Shown: positions 1 through 9,930, counted from the first letter of the stretch. The stretch: DNA of 64,000 bases from Streptococcus sp. oral taxon 058 str. F0407 (GCF_000235485.1 NZ_JH378888.1:188124-252123), one strand, 5' to 3'. Numbers and translations: made by a program. The notes: generated by a model not told the origin, from the letters alone.

Positions 1-103
1 TCATATCAAGCTTCATGGCTTGTGTGATGGGTCTTTTTTCTATTTTAGAAGATAAAAAGAGAGAGAATTTTATTAAACAGAAATGGGAAAAATAGGAGAA
101 CTA

Positions 104-112
104 TGGTATAAT
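104..112 (+). promoter_or_regulatory. Promoter (extended -10) of the murA operon
   Basis: TGGTATAAT is an extended -10 element about 45 bases before the murA start. No good -35 box is seen, which is tolerated with an extended -10. The same TATGGTATAAT form recurs before glmU and before the HAD genes in this window. Confidence 0.6.
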
Positions 113-154
113 AGAATGCAGAGACCTTTTTAGTAAATTTTGAAAGAGTATAAC

Positions 155-1414
155 ATGAGAAAAATTGTCATCAATGGTGGACATCCATTGCAAGGTGAGA
201 TCACCATTAGCGGTGCTAAGAATAGTGTTGTAGCATTAATCCCTGCTATTATACTGGCAGATGATGTTGTCACTTTGGATTGTGTCCCAGATATTTCAGA
301 CGTTGCTAGTCTTGTAGAGATTATGGAAATCATGGGAGCGAAAGTAAAACGCTACGATGATGTTTTGGAGATTGATCCTAGAGGTGTTCAAAATATTCCT
401 ATGCCTTATGGCAAGATCAATAGCCTTCGTGCATCTTATTATTTCTACGGAAGTCTTTTAGGTCGCTTTGGTGAAGCTACAGTTGGACTTCCTGGCGGAT
501 GTGATCTGGGACCTCGTCCTATTGATCTTCATCTCAAAGCTTTTGAAGCTATGGGAGCCAAGGTGAGCTACGAGGGAGACAATATGAATTTGTCTGCCCA
601 AGGTAAGGGACTTCATGGTGCAAGTATTTACATGGATACCGTTAGCGTTGGTGCGACGATTAATACCATGATTGCGGCTGTTAAGGCTAAGGGACGGACT
701 GTTATTGAAAATGCGGCTCGTGAACCAGAAATCATCGATGTGGCCACCCTTTTGAATAACATGGGGGCCCACATTCGTGGTGCAGGGACTGATATTATCA
801 TTATTGATGGTGTTGAGAAACTTCATGGAACGCGTCACCAAGTCATTCCAGACCGTATCGAAGCGGGGACCTATATTTCACTTGCAGCAGCGGTTGGTAA
901 AGGAATCCGTATTAACAATGTTCTTTATGAACACTTAGAAGGCTTTATCGCCAAACTGGAGGAAATGGGTGTTCGTATGACGGTCTCTGAAGATAGTATC
1001 TTCGTTGAAGAACAATCTGATTTGAAGGCTATCAATATCAAAACAGCTCCCTATCCTGGGTTTGCAACAGATTTGCAACAGCCTATCACGCCACTTTTGC
1101 TGACAGCTCAAGGTCGTGGTACTATTATTGATACCATTTATGAAAAACGTGTCAACCATGTCTTTGAGTTAGCAAAAATGGATGCGGATATTACAACTAC
1201 AAATGACCATATTTTCTACACTGGTGGACGTGTTCTGCATGGTGCCAAGGTGAAAGCGACAGATCTTCGTGCAGGTGCCGCACTTGTGATCGCTGGTTTG
1301 ATGGCTCAAGGTCAGACTGAAATTACAAATATTGAGTTTATCCTTCGTGGTTACTCAGATATTATTGAAAAATTGCGTAGTCTTGGAGCAGATATTACAC
1401 TCGTTGAAGACTAA
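155..1414 (+). CDS. murA: UDP-N-acetylglucosamine 1-carboxyvinyltransferase (MurA1/MurZ)
   Basis: Cytosolic enzyme that transfers enolpyruvate from PEP to UDP-GlcNAc, the first committed step of peptidoglycan synthesis and the fosfomycin target. The 419-residue protein has the family features: Lys22 in ISGAKNS, and the active-site loop GGCDLGPRP with the catalytic Cys at residue 116. I chose ATG 155, behind AAAGAG, over the in-frame TTG 140. Streptococci carry two MurA paralogues; the neighbours here (acetyltransferase, CBS-domain regulator, map) match the locus called murA1 or murZ in pneumococcus. First gene of a compact operon ending at the terminator after map. Confidence 0.93.
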   Translation: MRKIVINGGHPLQGEITISGAKNSVVALIPAIILADDVVTLDCVPDISDVASLVEIMEIMGAKVKRYDDVLEIDPRGVQNIPMPYGKINSLRASYYFYGSLLGRFGEATVGLPGGCDLGPRPIDLHLKAFEAMGAKVSYEGDNMNLSAQGKGLHGASIYMDTVSVGATINTMIAAVKAKGRTVIENAAREPEIIDVATLLNNMGAHIRGAGTDIIIIDGVEKLHGTRHQVIPDRIEAGTYISLAAAVGKGIRINNVLYEHLEGFIAKLEEMGVRMTVSEDSIFVEEQSDLKAINIKTAPYPGFATDLQQPITPLLLTAQGRGTIIDTIYEKRVNHVFELAKMDADITTTNDHIFYTGGRVLHGAKVKATDLRAGAALVIAGLMAQGQTEITNIEFILRGYSDIIEKLRSLGADITLVED

Positions 1415-1429
1415 ACCGTTGAGGTGATT

Positions 1430-1981
1430 ATGAATATTTGGACCAAATTAGCAATGTTTTCTTTCTTTGAAACGGAGCGCTTGTATTTGCGTCCTTTCTT
1501 TTTTAGTGACAGCAAAGCCTTTTATGAAATTGCTTCTAATCCTGAAAATCTACAATTTATTTTTCCTAGTCAAGCAAGTTTGGAAGAGAGTCAATACGCA
1601 CTTGCCAACTATTTTATGAAGGCTCCTCTAGGTGTCTGGGCAATTTGTAACCAAGACAATGAGGAAATGATTGGCTCCATTAAATTTGAAAAGATCGATG
1701 AAATCAAGAAAGAGGCAGAAATTGGTTATTTCTTAAAAAAGGATTATTGGTCTCAAGGTTTTATGACAGAAGTAGTTACCAAGCTATGTCAGCTTTCATT
1801 TGAAGAATTTGGTTTAAAACAATTATCCATCATCACTCATCTGGAGAATCAAGCTAGTCAGAAAGTTGCCTTAAAATCGGGATTTAGTCTCTTCCGACAG
1901 TTTAAGGGGAGCGATCGCTATACACGAAAAATGAGGGACTACCTTGAATTTCGATACATAAAAGGAGAGTTCAGTGAGTAA
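1430..1981 (+). CDS. GNAT-family N-acetyltransferase
   Basis: A 183-residue acetyltransferase of the RimJ/RimL-like GNAT type, which moves an acetyl group from acetyl-CoA to an amine. The opening FETERLYLRPF and the later EIGYFLKKDYWSQGFMTE, followed by a residue of the type NQASQKVALKSGF, are the usual GNAT strand and acetyl-CoA-binding segments. The start is ATG 1430 behind GAGG; GTG 1424 is also in frame but overlaps the ribosome site. It lies 15 bases after murA and overlaps the next gene by 8 bases, so it is co-transcribed. The substrate cannot be told from sequence. Confidence 0.8.
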   Translation: MNIWTKLAMFSFFETERLYLRPFFFSDSKAFYEIASNPENLQFIFPSQASLEESQYALANYFMKAPLGVWAICNQDNEEMIGSIKFEKIDEIKKEAEIGYFLKKDYWSQGFMTEVVTKLCQLSFEEFGLKQLSIITHLENQASQKVALKSGFSLFRQFKGSDRYTRKMRDYLEFRYIKGEFSE

Positions 1982-3251
1982 ACACCAAGAAATCTTAAGT
2001 TATCTGGAAGAGTTACCAATAGGAAAACGTGTCAGTGTTCGTAGCATTTCCAATCACTTGGGTGTCAGTGATGGGACGGCTTATCGTGCCATTAAAGAAG
2101 CTGAAAACCGTGGAATTGTAGAAACTCGACCTCGTAGTGGAACCATTCGTGTCAAATCTCAGAAAGTGGCGATTGAAAAACTGACCTATGCAGAGATTGC
2201 AGAAGTAACCTCATCTGAAGTCTTGGCTGGTCAAGAAGGTTTGGACAGAGAATTCAGCAAATTTTCCATTGGGGCGATGACCGAGCAGAATATCTTATCC
2301 TATCTGAATGATGGTGGTTTGTTAATCGTCGGAGACCGTACTCGTATTCAGCTTTTGGCGCTGGAAAATGAAAATGCAGTTCTGGTGACGGGTGGTTTTC
2401 ATGTGCATGAGGATGTACTGGAACTTGCCAATCAGAAAGGAATCCCTGTTTTACGAAGCAAGCATGATACCTTTACAGTTGCGACCATGATCAATAGAGC
2501 TTTGTCAAATGTGCAGATTAAGACAGACATTTTAACAGTTGAAAAAATCTATCGTCCTAGCCATGAGTATGGCTTTTTGAGGGAAACGGACACAGTGAAA
2601 GACTATTTGGACTTGGTACGTAAGAACAGAAGTAGTCGTTTCCCAGTCATTAATCAACATCAAGTGGTTGTTGGGGTTGTTACCATGCGAGATGCGGGGG
2701 ATAAATCACCCAGCACAACGATTGACAAGGTGATGACTCGTAGTCTCTTCCTGACAGGATTGGCAACAAATATAGCTAATGTCAGTCAACGGATGATAGC
2801 AGAAGACTTTGAGATGGTCCCAGTCGTGAGAAGCAATCAAACTTTGCTCGGGGTGATTACAAGACGAGATGTCATGGATAAGATGAGTCGTTCTCAGGTT
2901 TCAGCCTTGCCGACTTTTTCAGAGCAAATTGGTCAGAAGTTGTCTTATCATCACGACGAAGTTGTGATTACAGTTGAGCCCTTTATGCTTGAGAAGAACG
3001 GAGTTTTGGCAAATGGTGTTCTTGCTGAAATTTTAACTCATATGACACAGGATTTAGTGGCAAATAGCAGACGCAATTTAATTATCGAGCAGATGCTAAT
3101 TTATTTCTTGCAGGCTGTGCAGATAGATGATACTCTGCGAATTCAGGCTCGTATTATTCATCATACCAGACGCTCAGCTATTATTGATTACGATATTTAT
3201 CATGGTCATCAGATTGTTTCAAAAGCAAATGTTACAGTTAAAATCAATTAG
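1974..3251 (+). CDS. spxR: HTH-DRTGG-CBS-hotdog regulator, SpxR-like
   Basis: A 425-residue multidomain protein: an N-terminal winged HTH (about 1-65, with VRSISNHLGVSDGTAYRAIKEA), a DRTGG domain (about 85-185), a pair of CBS domains (about 195-305) and a C-terminal hotdog thioesterase-like fold (about 310-425). This is the architecture of Bacillus YtoI and of pneumococcal SpxR, a positive regulator of the pyruvate oxidase gene spxB thought to sense CoA-type or adenylate metabolites. GTG 1974 is preceded by AAAGGAG. It sits between the acetyltransferase and map. The gene symbol rests on domain order and locus, not on a database match. Confidence 0.72.
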   Translation: MSKHQEILSYLEELPIGKRVSVRSISNHLGVSDGTAYRAIKEAENRGIVETRPRSGTIRVKSQKVAIEKLTYAEIAEVTSSEVLAGQEGLDREFSKFSIGAMTEQNILSYLNDGGLLIVGDRTRIQLLALENENAVLVTGGFHVHEDVLELANQKGIPVLRSKHDTFTVATMINRALSNVQIKTDILTVEKIYRPSHEYGFLRETDTVKDYLDLVRKNRSSRFPVINQHQVVVGVVTMRDAGDKSPSTTIDKVMTRSLFLTGLATNIANVSQRMIAEDFEMVPVVRSNQTLLGVITRRDVMDKMSRSQVSALPTFSEQIGQKLSYHHDEVVITVEPFMLEKNGVLANGVLAEILTHMTQDLVANSRRNLIIEQMLIYFLQAVQIDDTLRIQARIIHHTRRSAIIDYDIYHGHQIVSKANVTVKIN

Positions 3252-3266
3252 AATCTAGGAGAAAAA

Positions 3267-4127
3267 ATGATAACTTTAAAATCAGCACGTGAAATCGAAG
3301 CCATGGACAAGGCAGGTGATTTCCTCGCTAGTATCCATATCGGCTTACGTGATTTGATTAAGCCAGGCGTGGATATGTGGGAAGTAGAAGAGTATGTTCG
3401 TCGCCGTTGTAAAGAGGAGAATTTCCTTCCTCTACAGATTGGGGTAGATGGTGCAGTCATGGATTACCCCTATGCCACTTGCTGCTCTCTCAACGACGAA
3501 GTAGCTCACGCTTTTCCACGTCATTACATCTTGAAGGATGGCGACTTGCTCAAGGTTGACATGGTTCTAGGTGGTCCGATTGCCAAATCCGACCTCAATG
3601 TATCTAAACTCAACTTTAATAATGTTGAGCAAATGAAAAAATACACCCAAAGTTATACTGGTGGTTTAGCAGACTCGTGCTGGGCTTATGCGGTCGGTAC
3701 ACCGTCTGAAGAAGTGAAAAACTTGATGGATGTGACCAAGGAAGCTATGTATATAGGGATTGAGAAAGCAGTCGTTGGAAACCGTATCGGCGATATCGGT
3801 GCAGCAATTCAAGAATATGCTGAAAGTCGCGGTTATGGCGTCGTGCGTGATTTGGTTGGTCACGGAGTTGGTCCAACTATGCACGAGGAGCCAATGGTCC
3901 CTAACTACGGTGTTGCAGGTCGTGGTCTTCGTCTCCGTGAAGGAATGGTGCTAACCATTGAACCCATGATCAATACTGGTGACTGGGAAATTGATACAGA
4001 TATGAAGACTGGCTGGGCTCATAAAACCATCGATGGTGGCCTGTCGTGCCAGTATGAACATCAGTTCGTGATTACCAAAGACGGTCCTGTTATCTTGACA
4101 AGTCAAGGTGAAGAAGGAACTTATTAA
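3267..4127 (+). CDS. map: Methionine aminopeptidase, type I
   Basis: Removes the initiator methionine from nascent proteins in the cytosol. The 286-residue protein shows the metal-binding set of the pita-bread fold: a first Asp in KVDMVLGG, a second Asp in KSDLN, His in GHGVGPTMHE, and the late Glu residues in TIEPM and YEHQF. It is longer than the 250-residue E. coli enzyme because of an insert around residues 110-135 (YTQSYTGGLADSCWAYAVG), which is typical of streptococcal Map proteins. ATG 3267 follows a good AGGAG. Last gene of the murA operon, followed by a hairpin terminator. Confidence 0.93.
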   Translation: MITLKSAREIEAMDKAGDFLASIHIGLRDLIKPGVDMWEVEEYVRRRCKEENFLPLQIGVDGAVMDYPYATCCSLNDEVAHAFPRHYILKDGDLLKVDMVLGGPIAKSDLNVSKLNFNNVEQMKKYTQSYTGGLADSCWAYAVGTPSEEVKNLMDVTKEAMYIGIEKAVVGNRIGDIGAAIQEYAESRGYGVVRDLVGHGVGPTMHEEPMVPNYGVAGRGLRLREGMVLTIEPMINTGDWEIDTDMKTGWAHKTIDGGLSCQYEHQFVITKDGPVILTSQGEEGTY

Positions 4128-4131
4128 AATG

Positions 4132-4156
4132 AAAGGAGCTTAGCTCCTTTTTTTGT
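4132..4156 (+). terminator. Terminator after map
   Basis: AAAGGAG and CTCCTTT arms with a 5-base loop, running into a T tract. Confidence 0.85.
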
Positions 4157-4254
4157 TTCAAGTTTAGATAAAATAGACAAGCGTAGCAAAGTTGTCACAA
4201 ATTTTTTCTTTTGTAGTAAAATAAGATTAGAATTTTGTGAAAGTAGGTAATTCG

Positions 4255-4962
4255 TTGGAGTCTGTTATATTTTTAGTATCGGTTTTTTTAGCTGGCATAC
4301 TGTCTTTCTTTTCACCCTGCATCTTCCCTTTGCTCCCAGTCTATGCTGGTATTTTACTGGATGATCAGGGAAATTCAAAAAGTTTTCGATTTTTCGGAAG
4401 AGAGGTTGCATGGTCAGGCTTAATTCGGACCTTGTGCTTTATTGCTGGAATCTCCCTCATTTTCTTTATTTTGGGATTTGGAGCTGGATTCTTAGGGCAT
4501 ATGCTCTATGCTGACTGGTTTCGTTATGTTATGGGGACGGTTATTATCCTTTTAGGCCTTCACCAGATGGAAATCTTGCATTTCAATAAACTGGAAGTTC
4601 AAAAGACAGTCACCTTCAAACAATCAAAGTCAAATCACTATCTTTCAGCCTTTTTACTTGGGATAACCTTTAGTTTTGGTTGGACCCCTTGTATTGGACC
4701 AGTTTTAAGTTCGGTCTTGGCTTTGGCAGCTTCAGGTGGTAATGGTGCTTGGCAAGGAGCCATACTAACCTTAGTGTATACATTGGGAATGGCTCTTCCT
4801 TTCCTTGTTTTAGCCTTGGCTTCGGGCTGGATAATGCCCTATTTTAGCAAATTAAAACCTCATATGATTCTACTAAAGAAAATCGGGGGAGCTTTGATTA
4901 TTTTGATGGGATTATTATTAATGCTAGGGCAGTTAAATGCCTTGTCAGGAATTCTTGGATAA
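4255..4962 (+). CDS. ccdA: CcdA-type thiol-disulfide membrane transporter
   Basis: Polytopic membrane protein (about six hydrophobic segments, 235 residues) that carries reducing equivalents from cytosolic thioredoxin across the membrane. Two Cys-Pro-type motifs are visible: FFSPCIFPLLPVYAG near the N-terminus and FGWTPCIGPVLSS after the third segment. These are the redox cysteines of the CcdA/DsbD family. The start is uncertain: TTG 4255 has a weak GTAGGT upstream, and GTG 4237 is in frame but lacks one. It is 12 bases from the thioredoxin-like lipoprotein gene, its expected partner. The absence of msrAB next door points to the ccdA2-etrx2 pair of pneumococcus. Confidence 0.87.
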   Translation: MESVIFLVSVFLAGILSFFSPCIFPLLPVYAGILLDDQGNSKSFRFFGREVAWSGLIRTLCFIAGISLIFFILGFGAGFLGHMLYADWFRYVMGTVIILLGLHQMEILHFNKLEVQKTVTFKQSKSNHYLSAFLLGITFSFGWTPCIGPVLSSVLALAASGGNGAWQGAILTLVYTLGMALPFLVLALASGWIMPYFSKLKPHMILLKKIGGALIILMGLLLMLGQLNALSGILG

Positions 4963-4974
4963 AAGGAGAAAAAG

Positions 4975-5520
4975 ATGAAAAAAGTTATTTTTACAGAGTT
5001 GAGCCTCATGTCTTTATTTTTGTTGATTGCCTGTGGCGAAAAAGAAACCAAACAATCAGAAAATCCCAAACAACCTACTGTACAACAAATCGCAGTAGGA
5101 AAGGATGCGCCGGACTTCACCTTGCAGTCTATGGATGGCAAAGAAGTCAAGTTATCAGACTATAAAGGCAAAAAAGTCTATTTGAAATTCTGGGCCTCTT
5201 GGTGTGGTCCTTGTCGAAAGAGTATGCCTGAGTTGATGGAATTAGCTGCTAAACAAGATCGAGACTTTGAAATACTAAGTGTCGTCGCACCAGGCCTACA
5301 AGGTGAAAAAACAGTTCAAGACTTTCCAAAATGGTACCAAGAACAAGGCTACAAGGATATACCAGTTCTATATGATACCAAGGCAACTACCTTCCAAGCC
5401 TACCAAATTCGTAGTATTCCAACAGAATACTTGATTGATAGCCAAGGAAAAATCGGGAAAATCCAATTTGGTGCTATTAGCAATGCTGATGCGGAAGCAG
5501 CTTTTAAAGAGTTGAAATAA
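4975..5520 (+). CDS. etrx2: Surface thioredoxin-like lipoprotein (Etrx2 type)
   Basis: A 181-residue extracytoplasmic thioredoxin-like protein. It starts with a lipoprotein signal peptide ending in LLIAC, so the Cys is lipid-modified and the protein is anchored outside the membrane. The thioredoxin/TlpA fold follows, with the redox motif WCGPC in FWASWCGPCRKS. Reduced by CcdA from the neighbouring gene, such proteins pass electrons to methionine sulfoxide reductase at the surface and protect against oxidative damage. ATG 4975 follows AAAGGAG. The pair forms its own operon, ending at a terminator shared with dacA. Confidence 0.88.
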   Translation: MKKVIFTELSLMSLFLLIACGEKETKQSENPKQPTVQQIAVGKDAPDFTLQSMDGKEVKLSDYKGKKVYLKFWASWCGPCRKSMPELMELAAKQDRDFEILSVVAPGLQGEKTVQDFPKWYQEQGYKDIPVLYDTKATTFQAYQIRSIPTEYLIDSQGKIGKIQFGAISNADAEAAFKELK

Positions 5521-5525
5521 AATAA

Positions 5526-5557
5526 AGAAAAAATCGCGATTCTACGCGATTTTTTTA
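5526..5557. terminator. Bidirectional terminator between etrx2 and dacA
   Basis: AAATCGCG and CGCGATTT arms flanked by A and T runs; it can serve both converging genes. Confidence 0.85.
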
Positions 5558-6799
5558 TAGTTTCTCATTGATAAAGCGGATAAATTGATTCCACCAAACC
5601 TTCAAAAAGAAGGCTTTTTCAACTTTCTTTTCAGAAACCATTTCAAAAGATGGTTTGTCGGAAGTGAGGTAGCCTTGACCAACCAAATCTTGATCATCAT
5701 AGGTTAGATGACCAACAACAGTTTCAGCTTCTAGTGGCGCTGTCTCGGCCTTGTTTTTTGGAGTGAACTGCAGGCTTGATGATGCTCGACTTCCCAAGCG
5801 TTGAATGACAGTGATATCAGATTTAGCAACAGCAGTTACGGTATCTTCCTTCCCATCAAGTACAGAAACTTTGCTATCTTTGTAGGCCTCTCCTTTCTGG
5901 ACAATTGTTTTGAGAGCATAATTAGATGTTATATAGTCCAAAAGAGAAGAAGTAGCAGTAAAGCGAGCGTAAGGATTACTGTTTTGCTGGTCAGCGTTTA
6001 AGACAACTGTGATGATTCGCATCCCTTTTTCGGTAGTTGTTCCAACGAAAGAAGCTCCCGCCTTGTCTGTTGTACCAGTTTTGAGCCCATCTACTCCACC
6101 TCGATATGCTGGCATTCCTTCCAACATATAGTTAGTAGAGTGGATTTCCATACCAGCAAATGTTGATGAAGATTTCTTGGTGATTTCTAAAACTTGAGGA
6201 TAATCTCGGATGAGGTTTCGAGCGATGATTGCAACATCGTAAGCGCTTAGTTTGTTTTCCTCATCTTTTTTAGAGCCAGGATAGATATTATTTCCAAGTG
6301 TTTCGTTATTAAGTCCAGTAGTATTGACAATAGTAGCATCTTGGATACCCCATTCAAGAAGTTTCGCTCTCATCTTGTCAACGAAGTCTTTCTCTGAACC
6401 AGCAATTTTTTCAGCAAGAGCAATTGCTGCACTATTGGCACTTGATACTAGAGTCGCTTCCAATAATTGTTCCACTGTGTACTTACGTGCTTCCATAGGA
6501 ACATTACTAGCCTCAGAATTGGTTGTGAGTTGGTATGGATAGTCAGAGATGTCAACTGGGGTAGATAGGCTAATTGTACCTTGCTCCAAGGCTTCATAGA
6601 CTAGGTAAACAGTGAGAATCTTGGTAATAGAGGCAATTTCAACAGCTTGAGTAGCATCTTTTTCGTAGAGAATTTTCCCAGTGTTTGCTTCAACAGCAAT
6701 GGCATGCTTGGCAGCGACATCAAAATCTTGCGCAGATACAGTAGGAACGACTGTGCCAAAAATGATAAGAGTTAGTAAGGATAAAATTATTTTCTTCAT
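5555..6799 (-). CDS. dacA: D-alanyl-D-alanine carboxypeptidase PBP3 (DacA)
   Basis: Low-molecular-weight penicillin-binding protein that trims the terminal D-Ala from peptidoglycan pentapeptides outside the cell. The 414-residue protein has a signal peptide ending near VSAQ, the three active-site motifs SITK (catalytic Ser), SAN and KTGTT in that order, a C-terminal beta-rich domain, and a C-terminal amphipathic tail (KVWWNQFIRFINEKL) that anchors it to the membrane. Length and tail fit pneumococcal PBP3. It is transcribed alone on the minus strand, from a promoter with an extended -10 (TGATAGAAT). Confidence 0.93.
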   Translation of the reverse strand: MKKIILSLLTLIIFGTVVPTVSAQDFDVAAKHAIAVEANTGKILYEKDATQAVEIASITKILTVYLVYEALEQGTISLSTPVDISDYPYQLTTNSEASNVPMEARKYTVEQLLEATLVSSANSAAIALAEKIAGSEKDFVDKMRAKLLEWGIQDATIVNTTGLNNETLGNNIYPGSKKDEENKLSAYDVAIIARNLIRDYPQVLEITKKSSSTFAGMEIHSTNYMLEGMPAYRGGVDGLKTGTTDKAGASFVGTTTEKGMRIITVVLNADQQNSNPYARFTATSSLLDYITSNYALKTIVQKGEAYKDSKVSVLDGKEDTVTAVAKSDITVIQRLGSRASSSLQFTPKNKAETAPLEAETVVGHLTYDDQDLVGQGYLTSDKPSFEMVSEKKVEKAFFLKVWWNQFIRFINEKL

Positions 6800-6903
6800 A
6801 GTAGTTTTATTCTATCACAAAGCGAAAAAATATTCTCGTTTTTATAGTAAAGCCATCTTATCTTTTTGAAGAATTATGGTAAAATAGAAAAAAGGAGGCG
6901 CCT

Positions 6904-8019
6904 ATGTTCCGTAGAAACAAGTTATTTTTTTGGACAGCTGAAATTTTACTACTAACTCTTATTTTATATCTTTGGAGAGAGATGGGAGCGATTGTCACAC
7001 CTTTTGTGATGGTTGCCAATACCATTATGATTCCATTTTTGCTCGGGGGATTTTTCTATTACCTGACAAATCCCATCGTAACATTTTTAGAAAAGAAATG
7101 TAAAGTCAATCGTTTGATAGGTGTGCTCATCACTCTTTGTGCCTTGATTGGTACAATAGTAGTAGGGGTGGTCTACTTGCTACCGATTTTGATCAATCAG
7201 TTGACAAGCTTGATTATTTCTAGCCAGAATATCTATAGCAGACTGCAGGATTTGGTTATTGATTTATCAATGAATCCAATCTTTCAAAATATTGATATTC
7301 AAAAAACCATTCAACAGTTGAATTTATCTTACGTTGATATTTTACAAAACATTCTCAACAGTGTGAGCAATAGTTTAGGCAGCGTTCTTTCAGCCTTGTT
7401 TAGTACTGTTTTGATTCTCATTATGACACCAGTCTTTTTGATTTATTTCTTGCTTGATGGTCATAAGTTCCTCCCGATGTTGGAACGAACAGTCCTAAAA
7501 CATGATAAATTAAACTTCTCCAGTCTCTTGAAGAATTTGAACGCTACTGTAGCACGTTATATCAGTGGAATTGCGATTGATGCTGTCATAATCGGATGTT
7601 TGGCCTATGTTGGTTACAGTGTTATTGGCTTGAAGTACGCCTTAGTCTTTGCTATTTTTTCTGGCATTGCCAATCTGATTCCCTATGTTGGTCCAAGTAT
7701 CGGTCTGATTCCTATGATTATCGCCAATGTCTTTACTGATCCGCACAGGGTTCTAATTGCAGTAATTTATATGCTGATTATCCAACAAGTGGATGGGAAT
7801 ATCCTCTACCCTCGTATTGTCGGAGGGGTTATGAAAGTTCATCCAATTACCATTCTGGTCCTTCTCTTACTTTCTAGCAATATTTATGGTGTTATCGGAA
7901 TGATTGTAGCGGTGCCAACTTATTCTATCCTAAAAGAAATTACTAAGTTCTTGGCGAAATTATATGAAAATCATAAAGAAGCCCAAGAAAAAGGACTGGA
8001 AAAATCAGAATCAATCTAA
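6904..8019 (+). CDS. AI-2E family membrane transporter
   Basis: A 371-residue polytopic membrane protein of the AI-2E/TqsA/PerM family: two N-terminal hydrophobic segments, a soluble helical part (about 105-150), then a hydrophobic block containing the family signature around GIANLIPYVGPSIG and the late segment HPITILVLLLLSSNIYG. Family members have been linked to autoinducer-2 export, sodium/proton exchange or other efflux, so the substrate here is open. AAAGGAGG precedes ATG 6904. It is transcribed alone and ends at a terminator. A second member of the same family lies at 28511. Confidence 0.82.
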   Translation: MFRRNKLFFWTAEILLLTLILYLWREMGAIVTPFVMVANTIMIPFLLGGFFYYLTNPIVTFLEKKCKVNRLIGVLITLCALIGTIVVGVVYLLPILINQLTSLIISSQNIYSRLQDLVIDLSMNPIFQNIDIQKTIQQLNLSYVDILQNILNSVSNSLGSVLSALFSTVLILIMTPVFLIYFLLDGHKFLPMLERTVLKHDKLNFSSLLKNLNATVARYISGIAIDAVIIGCLAYVGYSVIGLKYALVFAIFSGIANLIPYVGPSIGLIPMIIANVFTDPHRVLIAVIYMLIIQQVDGNILYPRIVGGVMKVHPITILVLLLLSSNIYGVIGMIVAVPTYSILKEITKFLAKLYENHKEAQEKGLEKSESI

Positions 8020-8043
8020 AAATCAGGGAGACCTGATTTTTTT
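8018..8043 (+). terminator. Terminator after the AI-2E transporter gene
   Basis: AAATCAGG and CCTGATTT arms followed by Ts. Confidence 0.85.
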
Positions 8044-8158
8044 GATAAAAAGACTTGAGGTTAGTCTGGTCAAAAGTGTTTAAAATGAATCCGTTGGAAA
8101 AGGAAAAGAATGGGAAAGTGTGAGATTTAGAATAATTCACAAAATGTGTGTAAAACAC

Positions 8159-8186
8159 TTGCAATTTAGCTAAAATTTGATAAAAT
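8159..8186 (+). promoter_or_regulatory. Promoter of tuf
   Basis: TTGCAA (8159-8164) and TAAAAT (8181-8186) are 16 bases apart, with a TG one base before the -10 box. The leader to the tuf start is about 65 bases. Confidence 0.7.
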
Positions 8187-8257
8187 AGTAAGGAAAGTTA
8201 GACTGTATTGCCTACTGTCTATCTATAAAATATATTTTATTGGAGGCTTTTACTCAA

Positions 8258-9454
8258 ATGGCAAAAGAAAAATACGATCGTAGTAAACCACACGTTAACA
8301 TTGGTACTATCGGACACGTTGACCACGGTAAAACTACCCTAACTGCAGCTATCACAACTGTATTGGCACGTCGCTTGCCTTCAGCAGTTAACCAACCTAA
8401 AGACTATGCGTCTATCGATGCTGCTCCAGAAGAACGCGAACGCGGTATCACTATCAACACTGCACACGTTGAGTACGAAACTGAAAAACGTCACTATGCC
8501 CACATCGACGCTCCAGGACACGCGGACTACGTTAAAAACATGATTACTGGTGCCGCTCAAATGGACGGAGCTATCCTTGTAGTAGCTTCAACTGACGGAC
8601 CAATGCCACAAACTCGTGAGCACATCCTTCTTTCACGTCAGGTTGGTGTTAAACACCTTATCGTCTTCATGAACAAAATTGACTTGGTAGACGACGAAGA
8701 ATTGCTTGAATTGGTTGAAATGGAAATCCGTGACCTATTGTCAGAATACGACTTCCCAGGTGACGATCTTCCAGTTATCCAAGGTTCAGCTCTTAAAGCT
8801 CTTGAAGGTGACTCTAAATACGAAGACATCATCATGGAATTGATGAACACTGTTGATGAGTACATCCCAGAACCAGAACGTGATACTGACAAACCATTGC
8901 TTCTTCCAGTCGAAGACGTGTTCTCAATCACTGGACGTGGTACAGTTGCTTCAGGACGTATCGACCGTGGTACTGTTCGTGTCAACGACGAAATCGAAAT
9001 CGTTGGTATCAAAGAAGAAACTCAAAAAGCAGTTGTTACTGGTGTTGAAATGTTCCGTAAACAACTTGACGAAGGTCTTGCCGGAGATAACGTAGGTGTC
9101 CTTCTTCGTGGTGTTCAACGTGATGAAATCGAACGTGGACAAGTTATCGCTAAACCAGGTTCAATCAACCCACACACTAAATTTAAAGGTGAAGTTTACA
9201 TCCTTACTAAAGAAGAAGGTGGACGTCACACTCCATTCTTCAACAACTACCGTCCACAGTTCTACTTCCGTACTACTGACGTTACAGGTTCAATCGAACT
9301 TCCAGCAGGTACTGAAATGGTAATGCCTGGTGATAACGTGACTATCGACGTTGAGTTGATCCACCCAATCGCCGTAGAACAAGGTACTACATTCTCTATC
9401 CGTGAGGGTGGACGTACTGTTGGTTCAGGTATGGTTACAGAAATCGAAGCTTAA
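8258..9454 (+). CDS. tuf: Elongation factor Tu
   Basis: GTPase that delivers aminoacyl-tRNA to the ribosome. The 398-residue protein contains the G motifs GHVDHGKTT (P-loop), DAPGH and NKID, and the two downstream beta-barrel domains. ATG 8258 ([12 protein letters not shown]) is preceded by TTGGAGG; an earlier in-frame codon at 8240 lies before this site and is not used. Codon use is strongly biased to a few codons, as in highly expressed genes. It stands alone with its own promoter and terminator, unlike the str-operon tuf of many bacteria. Confidence 0.98.
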   Translation: MAKEKYDRSKPHVNIGTIGHVDHGKTTLTAAITTVLARRLPSAVNQPKDYASIDAAPEERERGITINTAHVEYETEKRHYAHIDAPGHADYVKNMITGAAQMDGAILVVASTDGPMPQTREHILLSRQVGVKHLIVFMNKIDLVDDEELLELVEMEIRDLLSEYDFPGDDLPVIQGSALKALEGDSKYEDIIMELMNTVDEYIPEPERDTDKPLLLPVEDVFSITGRGTVASGRIDRGTVRVNDEIEIVGIKEETQKAVVTGVEMFRKQLDEGLAGDNVGVLLRGVQRDEIERGQVIAKPGSINPHTKFKGEVYILTKEEGGRHTPFFNNYRPQFYFRTTDVTGSIELPAGTEMVMPGDNVTIDVELIHPIAVEQGTTFSIREGGRTVGSGMVTEIEA

Positions 9455-9498
9455 TTCGATTAAGTTCCCAGAAGAACAATTATTTAAGTCAGACACTA

Positions 9499-9530
9499 AA
9501 AGAATCTTGCTTTGCAAGGTTCTTTTTTTG
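9499..9530 (+). terminator. Terminator after tuf
   Basis: AGAATCTTGC and GCAAGGTTCT arms around a TTT loop, then a T run. Confidence 0.85.
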
Positions 9531-9542
9531 TTCTTGCTCTAT

Positions 9543-9588
9543 TTGAAGTGCTTCTACTCTAGCGGTATAATCGTTTTTTTGGTATAAT
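9543..9588 (+). promoter_or_regulatory. Promoter region of ylxM-ffh with two -10 candidates
   Basis: TATAAT occurs at 9565-9570 and again at 9583-9588. The first has TTGAAG 16 bases upstream (9543-9548). The second would start transcription almost at the ylxM ATG (9596), giving a near-leaderless mRNA. Confidence 0.5.
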
Positions 9589-9595
9589 AAAAGTT

Positions 9596-9928
9596 ATGGA
9601 AATTGAAAAAACCAATCGCATGAATGCGCTTTTTGAATTTTATGCTGCGCTTTTGACAGATAAGCAAATGAACTATATAGAGCTTTATTATGCAGATGAT
9701 TACAGTCTTGCTGAGATTGCTGAAGAGTTCGGTGTCAGCCGTCAAGCTGTTTATGACAATATCAAGCGGACAGAAAAGATTCTAGAAGATTATGAGATGA
9801 AATTACACATGTATTCAGACTACATTGTTCGTAGTCAGATTTTTGACCAGATCTTGGAGCGTTATCCAGAGGATAACTTTCTACAGGAGCAGATAGAAAT
9901 TTTAACAAGCATTGACAATCGGGAGTAA
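9596..9928 (+). CDS. ylxM: YlxM-family HTH protein, SRP-associated
   Basis: A 110-residue protein of the UPF0122/YlxM family with a sigma-70 region 4-like helix-turn-helix ([25 protein letters not shown]). The gene almost always sits next to ffh, and in streptococci YlxM has been reported to modulate the signal recognition particle by binding SRP RNA and stimulating the GTPases. No strong ribosome site is seen before ATG 9596, and a TATAAT box lies only 8 bases upstream. Two bases separate it from the next small gene. Confidence 0.88.
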   Translation: MEIEKTNRMNALFEFYAALLTDKQMNYIELYYADDYSLAEIAEEFGVSRQAVYDNIKRTEKILEDYEMKLHMYSDYIVRSQIFDQILERYPEDNFLQEQIEILTSIDNRE

Positions 9929-9930
9929 TC

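Noticed and set aside
1-60. End of a gene upstream of murA
   Set aside because: Too little sequence to tell a coding end from a terminator; no supportable frame.
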